A stretch of 43,222 nt of DNA from Branchiostoma floridae (taxonomy: Eukaryota > Chordata > Leptocardii > Amphioxiformes > Branchiostomatidae): positions 1-43,222 of the forward strand of contig NW_023365780.1 in the NCBI RefSeq assembly GCF_000003815.2. Direction: 5' to 3'. The notes beneath the pieces are model-generated. The model was not told the DNA's origin, did no database searches, and saw only the letters and a list, made by a program, of their open reading frames with translations. Position 1 is the first letter of the stretch, and the number at the start of each line of letters is the position of its first letter. This document shows, in pieces, positions 38,290-43,222 of this stretch. Both the position numbers and the translations under genes were made by a program.

Positions 38290-38571
38290 NNNNNNNNNNN
38301 NNNNNNNNNNNNNNNNNNNNNNNNNNNNNNNNNNNNNNNNNNNNNNNNNNNNNNNNNNNNNNNNNNNNNNNNNNNNNNNNNNNNNNNNNNNNNNNNNNNN
38401 NNNNNNNNNNNNNNNNNNNNNNNNNNNNNNNNNNNNNNNNNNNNNNNNNNNNNNNNNNNNNNNNNNNNNNNNNNNNNNNNNNNNNNNNNNNNNNNNNNNN
38501 NNNNNNNNNNNNNNNNNNNNNNNNNNNNNNNNNNNNNNNNNNNNNNNNNNNNNNNNNNNNNNNNNNNNNNN
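38290..38571. other. assembly gap (282 N) inside ORF2
   Basis: Copy 1 has about 200 bases here (end of linker, start of RT). The gap is overestimated by roughly 85 bases. Confidence 0.95.
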
Positions 38572-40684
38572 TATGCTGAAATATGGAGACACAAAACTTA
38601 TCCCACCACTAAAAAAACTATTCAATATCATCCTACAGTCTGGAACTTTTCCCCAAGTATGGAACAAAAGCATTTTAGTACCAATACATAAAAGCGGAGC
38701 TACATCAAACCCGTCAAATTACAGAGGGATAGCTATTTCCAGCTGTGTTGGAAAACTATTCACTTTTATATTAAACAGACGATTGCAGCACTATCTTGAA
38801 AACGAAAACTTATTATCTCCCTTTCAGTCCGGCTTCCGAAAAGACTTCCGGACAAGTGACAACATATTTATTCTAAAAACCCTAATAGATCAACAGATAT
38901 CTGTCCCTGGAGGAAAACTGTATGCCTGTTTTGTAGATTTCAGGAAGGCGTTTGATTCAGTCTGGAGAAACGGATTATTTTACAAACTTTTATCTTCTGG
39001 TATAGGTGGAAAGTTCTTTAGTATTATAAAATCCATATATTCCAATGTAGAATTCTGTGTAAAAACATCTAAAGGTTTGTCAAATTACTTCAAATCAACG
39101 CGGGGAGTACGTCAAGGTTGTAACTTAAGTCCGCTTCTTTTTAATATTTTTGTAAATGACCTCCCAACTTTATTAACCTCACCGCCATCCGATCCGGTAT
39201 TTCTAAAAGATACTCCAATAAGCAGCCTGCTCTGGGCAGACGATCTCGTGCTCCTGTCGAGATCAGAAGCAGGACTAAAGGAGTGTCTAAGAAAACTAGA
39301 TAATTACTGCTCCCTGTGGAAATTGTCCATCAACAGGGACAAAACTAAGGTCATTGTTTTCTCAAAAAATGGACGATCATACAAAAATCAGTGCTCTCCC
39401 TTCCAAATACAGGGCCAGACCATAAATATTACAGACTCCTATACGTATCTTGGAATAGACATAACCCCATCAGGATCTTTCAGTCGTGCTATTAAACAAA
39501 TCAGATTAAAAGCTCTTCGTGCATCGTTTAAACTTAAATCCCTATTGGCATCTAACTACAATCCGTCTGTCTCCTTATCCCTAGATTTGTTTAACAGCCT
39601 AGTTAAGCCTATTTTACTGTATTGTAGTGAGCTACTAGGAACCAATGTTAAATGCAGAGATTTAACTTTGAATAATATACAAGAATGTCCAAATGAAAAC
39701 ATTAGGGAGAAAGTTTGTAATATCCTGTCCCCGATCTTGGGATCAAACGTACAGGATATAGCTCTCAAGGTTGCCCGTACTGGAAAGAAATCAGATACAG
39801 TAACTTGTCGTCCTGTCCTAGTGCGTTTTAAGAAATACAAAGATAAGTTGAATGTTCTGTATAACTCTAAAACACTAGCTAATAGAAATATTTTATTAGA
39901 ACAGCCTACCATTTCCTATGATATACCTGACTTAGAACATGTTCTGCTTAACTATTGCAAAATGCTACTCTGTGTCCCAAGAGGCTCTGTAAACGCCGCC
40001 ATTAGAGGCGAACTAGGAATGTTCCCTTTGTATATTGACACACAAACACAACTTATCAAATACTGGCTTAGACTACGTACTCTACCCAATGATAGAATTG
40101 TAAAAAAGGCATATGACACAGCAGTTGAACAAGAACTAGATTGGATCATACATGTTCAGGACATTTTGTGCAGGAATGGTTTCCAAAGTGTTTGGTTAAA
40201 CCCTGCGGTTAATGCCAAACACTTTGGAAACATATTCAAAGAACGTCTTAAAGACGCATTTCTCTCTGGATGGCGACAAGAAGTAAAGAGTTGTAACAAA
40301 CTAAAAACTTATTCCCAAATCAAAAGTCAATTCACACTTGAAAATTACCTTTCGTCAGTTCGTAATAAAGCTTAATTAAGAATCAGTTCACACTGCTTGG
40401 AAATTGAAAAAGGTCGGTACCGTAATGTACCAGCCAACCAGAGGCAATGTCCTTCATGTAAAGATGGTATTGAAGATGAGTATCATTTTCTAATGACATG
40501 TCCTGCATATAGCGTAGATAGACAAAAATTAATGGATATGATCACAAGTAAATCTAGCACACCTTTACCAAAGACGAACACATGTACTTTCAATCTACTT
40601 ATGTCATGTCCAGACTACATATCTTCGTATTTAGGCCAATACATTTGCAATGCTCTAAAAAAGCGAGAATCTATTGTACAGTAA

Positions 40685-40878
40685 CAGACCGACTTGTTTA
40701 ACTTGTATATTATAATTACACTATGTCAATGCGCCATTTATGTTCACATTCCTGTACTATACATGTATGTAGTTATAGATCTTAGACGAGTCATTGTATT
40801 GATGGACTTATCACCGTTGCCTTACAATTGTACCATGTACAAATGTCGTGCAATAAAGTTCATTCATTCATTCATTCA
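40685..40878 (+). promoter_or_regulatory. LINE copy 2 3' UTR and (ATTC)n tail
   Basis: Same stem-loop TTGTACCATGTACAA and GCAATAAAGTT as copy 1, followed by four to five ATTC units. Flanking sequence continues ACTTACTCACTCTC. Confidence 0.75.
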
Positions 40879-41048
40879 CTTACTCACTCTCTCTTCCGTA
40901 TCTGCTACGCCTTCTCCGAGTAACTACGGCTGGCTAGACAACGAAGAAAGCTTTTATCCTGGTTTTAATGCACAGCTGTGCATGCAGGTGATTGCTTAGC
41001 AATTACAGCAGCTGATTGGTCAATGTTCAGAGCTCCAGTTGAAAAAAG
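40879..41048. other. spacer
   Basis: Right flank of LINE copy 2. It does not match the sequence that follows duplicated segment A at 32351. Confidence 0.4.
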
Positions 41049-41189
41049 TTGAACTTTATTAAAACGCCACTTGGCAGGCACATAAGCCTGAATTATGTAC
41101 GTGTGTACAATAATTATTACAACAATAAAAGTTCGCCATTAGAACATTGTTTAAAAATAGCACAAGTAATTTTAAAAACATATATACTT
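41049..41189 (-). mobile_element. possible 3' end of another LINE-like element
   Basis: Read on the minus strand the segment ends ...GTTTTAATAAAGTTCAAC, resembling the AATAAAGTTCATTC end of the two large copies, preceded by a 3'-UTR-like AT-rich stretch and a second (A)ATAA run. The body runs into the gap at 41190 and no ORF is visible. Confidence 0.3.
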
Positions 41190-41319
41190 NNNNNNNNNNN
41201 NNNNNNNNNNNNNNNNNNNNNNNNNNNNNNNNNNNNNNNNNNNNNNNNNNNNNNNNNNNNNNNNNNNNNNNNNNNNNNNNNNNNNNNNNNNNNNNNNNNN
41301 NNNNNNNNNNNNNNNNNNN
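41190..41319. other. assembly gap (130 N)
   Basis: N run. Its size differs from the 100-N placeholders and may be an estimate. Confidence 0.95.
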
Positions 41320-41354
41320 CCGTGTTTGTCCGCACATGTGTTGTCAAAGTCCCC

Positions 41355-41825
41355 ATCTTTAATTCTGATGATAATTCTGGACACCATATATAATGATTGT
41401 TAGTCGGGCGGCACTTCCTTTCCTTTACTCGGAACTTGCTCCTGTTGTATCAGACAGTATGGGTTTGGACGTGTTTTGAGGAGTTTCTCTTGTCAGCATT
41501 TGGCGTCCCGTTAGTCTCGACCTTTCACCTCGCCTCTACGCCTTCGTCTTGTTTCCTCTCCCGCGCCAAGAGAGGTTCACTGTGATCACCTTATTTGTCA
41601 TACATGTCCGATTTTAGAACTACCTACACCATCTTGTGACTTGAAAGGGGAGAGGGGGAAGAATCAACACTAGAACACCATCGGAGTTTCTTCCCGTGTG
41701 GTGCGGCTGTGACTGTTCAGATTACACAACTTTAATGCTGATAATAATTCCGGATACCACATACCATGATTGTAATTCTGACATCACTGGCCTCCCTTTA
41801 CTCCAGGGGCAGTCTTCGGTACGTC
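41355..41825. repeat. diverged direct repeat, ~373-bp period
   Basis: CTTTAATTCTGATGATAATT at about 41357 corresponds to CTTTAATGCTGATAATAATT at about 41730, with further matches (GGA.ACCA.AT, ATGATTGT, CCTTTACTC) over some 95 bases. An old tandem duplication or two copies of a small repeat. Confidence 0.6.
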
Positions 41826-42644
41826 TGCCACTGCCTCTACCACCAGTAACAACAGTCGGAGGCTGATGAACGATACAATATGCTTTGATGAGGTTGCTCC
41901 TCAATTAATAATAGAAATTGCAGGAGAATGAAATGTTAGATAATGTAAAATGGAAGTCTTTATATTGCCATAGGCAGATGTACATTTTATTCAAATCTAT
42001 TTATTTAGTGAACACTGCCATATCTTCCCAATGATAAAACTACGTGAGCAATAGATTTTTTTACATGATATGCAAAATCTTAGGTAGGATGAAAGCATAC
42101 ACTATATGCTAACCTCCCTCCTTAATGCCTGTCATAACTTGTTGAAACTTTTTCCACGATTGTCATTTGACGGTGTTTCCCGTTGGACCAGTGTTATGAA
42201 ATGAGCAGTTTGTGTCTCCGCATGGTTTGATCACAAGTCGTATGTCCATCCGCCACCTCCATATACTGCTCAGTCATCGGCATAGTTTTTTAAGTTAATT
42301 TTCAATCATATGCTGTCATAACGTTGCTGAAGACTCCTGGGCACGTTAACACTTGCATATGAGATTATACGGATGCGCTTTAAATGTTTTATTTAGTACT
42401 CTGCTCAGGTGTGAGAAAGCTTCTTTGGTCATTGGAGACAGGAAGCGGCTCTCATTAAGACTGGTTTATTTCCACAATACTGTGATCTGTTACATATTTT
42501 CTTTGGCGGGGGGAGGGGAAGAGAAATGGATTGTATTTTCATTAGTAGCTTAGATTTTCTACCCAGGTTACAGATTGAATGTCTGTCTTGATCTTGTAAT
42601 GTTTTTCCAACTCCAGACGGCGCTTTAGATCCTAAGGATGATGG
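41826..42644. other. no gene seen
   Basis: AT-rich. Short frames on both strands without motif. Confidence 0.4.
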
Positions 42645-42780
42645 TATACGAGGGGGGTTCAATAAGTTCTTTGCCTCACCAAGAAATAACAAGCACAACT
42701 CAGATTTTCAGGCACAACTTCATAGTATGAAGTCTTTTATCAATATCCTCCAAATTTCNCTACCTGGCTGTTCCTATTGC
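42645..42780 (-). mobile_element. mariner-like terminus (weak)
   Basis: A TA is followed by TACGAGGGGGGTTCAATAAG then TTCTTTGCCTCACC, close to the terminal repeats of many mariner elements. Next comes TATGAAGTCTTTTATCAATAT, which resembles the antisense of the 3' end of mariner transposase genes. No second end and no catalytic motif are visible, and an N at 42759 adds uncertainty. Confidence 0.35.
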
Positions 42781-43222
42781 ATATAATGCAAATTAGTTTT
42801 TCGGGTGAGGTGGGGGGTTTATTTTGAGATACGACTTTACTTTTTGTATCCAAAGTCTTGTATTGATGGTGTTAACCATTTCCCAAGTGGGTGTCCAAAA
42901 ATTTTGACTTTGCCATTTATCGACCCCCCCTAACATGACCCACATACAGAGGATCTGGACCAAAACACCGCAAGACGAACAAATTGTAGGGGTGTTATTT
43001 TTATAAAATCCATAATAAAACCACCTGCCGCAAAAAAAAGTTCACGTGCATCATCATCAACCTCAGTACAAAGGACGTGCCAAACCACATAGAATTCAGA
43101 CAACGGGAACATACAGATACAGCTGCGAACGCGCGTAAACGTGACAAAACTAAAAGTCTGTCGACCAGAGGGTCTGGTCACAGACTAATTAGGACAATGA
43201 CCTGTAGATGTCAAGCCTACTA
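42781..43222. other. no gene seen
   Basis: End of the window. No recognisable coding or repeat content. Confidence 0.4.

Larger units (their letters stand above)
36792..40684 (+). pseudogene. LINE ORF2, copy 2 (premature stop)
   Basis: Endonuclease and reverse transcriptase as in copy 1, starting MSIRKAALKF at 36792, 224 nt after ORF1. Readable parts: endonuclease to YFIVNS (37530), the linker from 37631, and RT from 38573 including VDFRKAFDSVWR, GVRQGCNLSP and LLWADDLVLLS. Apparent frame changes at the two gaps are explained by gap size: 100 N stands for about 63 bases and 282 N for about 197-201, judged from copy 1. The real lesion is an 18-bp deletion near 40370 that turns ...NKAFAVNITKL... 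into NKA-stop and removes FAVNITK. The frame then continues through the Cys/His module CPSC...HFLMTCP to 40684. The protein would lack that C-terminal module. Confidence 0.88.
34150..40878 (+). mobile_element. CR1/L2-like LINE, copy 2 (nearly full length)
   Basis: Plus-strand copy of the element at 14034-20760, starting at GAGTGATTGATACAACC and so lacking at least 65-70 bases of 5' UTR present in copy 1. It ends with AATAAAGTT and (CATT)n at 40861-40878. It has three N gaps, a 42-bp and an 18-bp deletion and a 12-bp insertion relative to copy 1, with otherwise scattered substitutions (about a dozen residues per ORF). Confidence 0.92.

Noticed and set aside
36792-38691. Multiple ORF2 frameshifts in LINE copy 2
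   Set aside because: Comparison with copy 1 shows that the frame changes are produced by wrongly sized N gaps.

Overview
This is eukaryotic, animal-type genomic DNA. It has sparse coding, AT-rich intergenic sequence, GT-AG splice-like signals, micro- and minisatellites, and many retrotransposon and DNA-transposon remains, but no bacterial gene organisation. A polymorphic, repeat-rich marine invertebrate is the best guess, with a lancelet (amphioxus) as first candidate. That guess is an inference from the mix of element families, not from a diagnostic gene. Six N runs mark assembly gaps. I found no complete host gene, no tRNA, rRNA or CRISPR array, and no convincing new defence or metabolic system.

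The dominant structure is a pair of almost identical, roughly 6.7-kb non-LTR retrotransposons (CR1/L2-like, jockey superfamily) in opposite orientation. Copy 1 is on the minus strand (about 14.03-20.76 kb) and copy 2 on the plus strand (34.15-40.88 kb). Each has an ORF1 (coiled coil, proline-rich repeats, SGNH/GDSL-esterase-like domain), a 224-nt spacer, an ORF2 (APE-type endonuclease, reverse transcriptase, C-terminal Cys/His module), and a 3' UTR with a small stem-loop, AATAAA and a short (ATTC)n tail. Copy 1 looks intact in both frames. Copy 2 has a 42-bp ORF1 deletion, an 18-bp ORF2 deletion that creates a stop, and three sequence gaps.

Left arm (0-14 kb): a GT-rich minisatellite, a dispersed repeat (here DR-1), a possible two-exon gene 3' end (3675-4806), and then a cluster of dead elements. 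The cluster holds a DIRS-type reverse transcriptase (5.4-6.2 kb), a type-B DNA polymerase of Polinton/Maverick-like type (6.9-7.8 kb), a Ty3/gypsy integrase (7.96-8.2 kb) and an ORF fragment of a further putative transposon (8.5-8.8 kb). After these come a ~200-bp tandem repeat (11.0-11.8 kb) and a 25-bp minisatellite (13.25-13.68 kb).

Middle (20.8-31.5 kb): minus-strand fragments of a chromodomain-containing transposon-like gene (21.05-21.36 kb), with a possibly related piece at 25.1-25.3 kb, second and third copies of DR-1, an inverted partner of a short repeat (DR-2), and long stretches where I see no gene.

Right arm (31.6-43.2 kb): a ~680-bp segment is present twice. One copy carries a 662-bp MITE with TTAA target duplications, so the other copy is a natural empty site. 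The other copy carries a 62-bp LINE 3'-end fragment. This may be a true tandem duplication or two haplotypes joined in the assembly. LINE copy 2 begins exactly where the second copy of the segment ends. The last 2 kb hold the end of another LINE, a diverged direct repeat and a mariner-like terminus.
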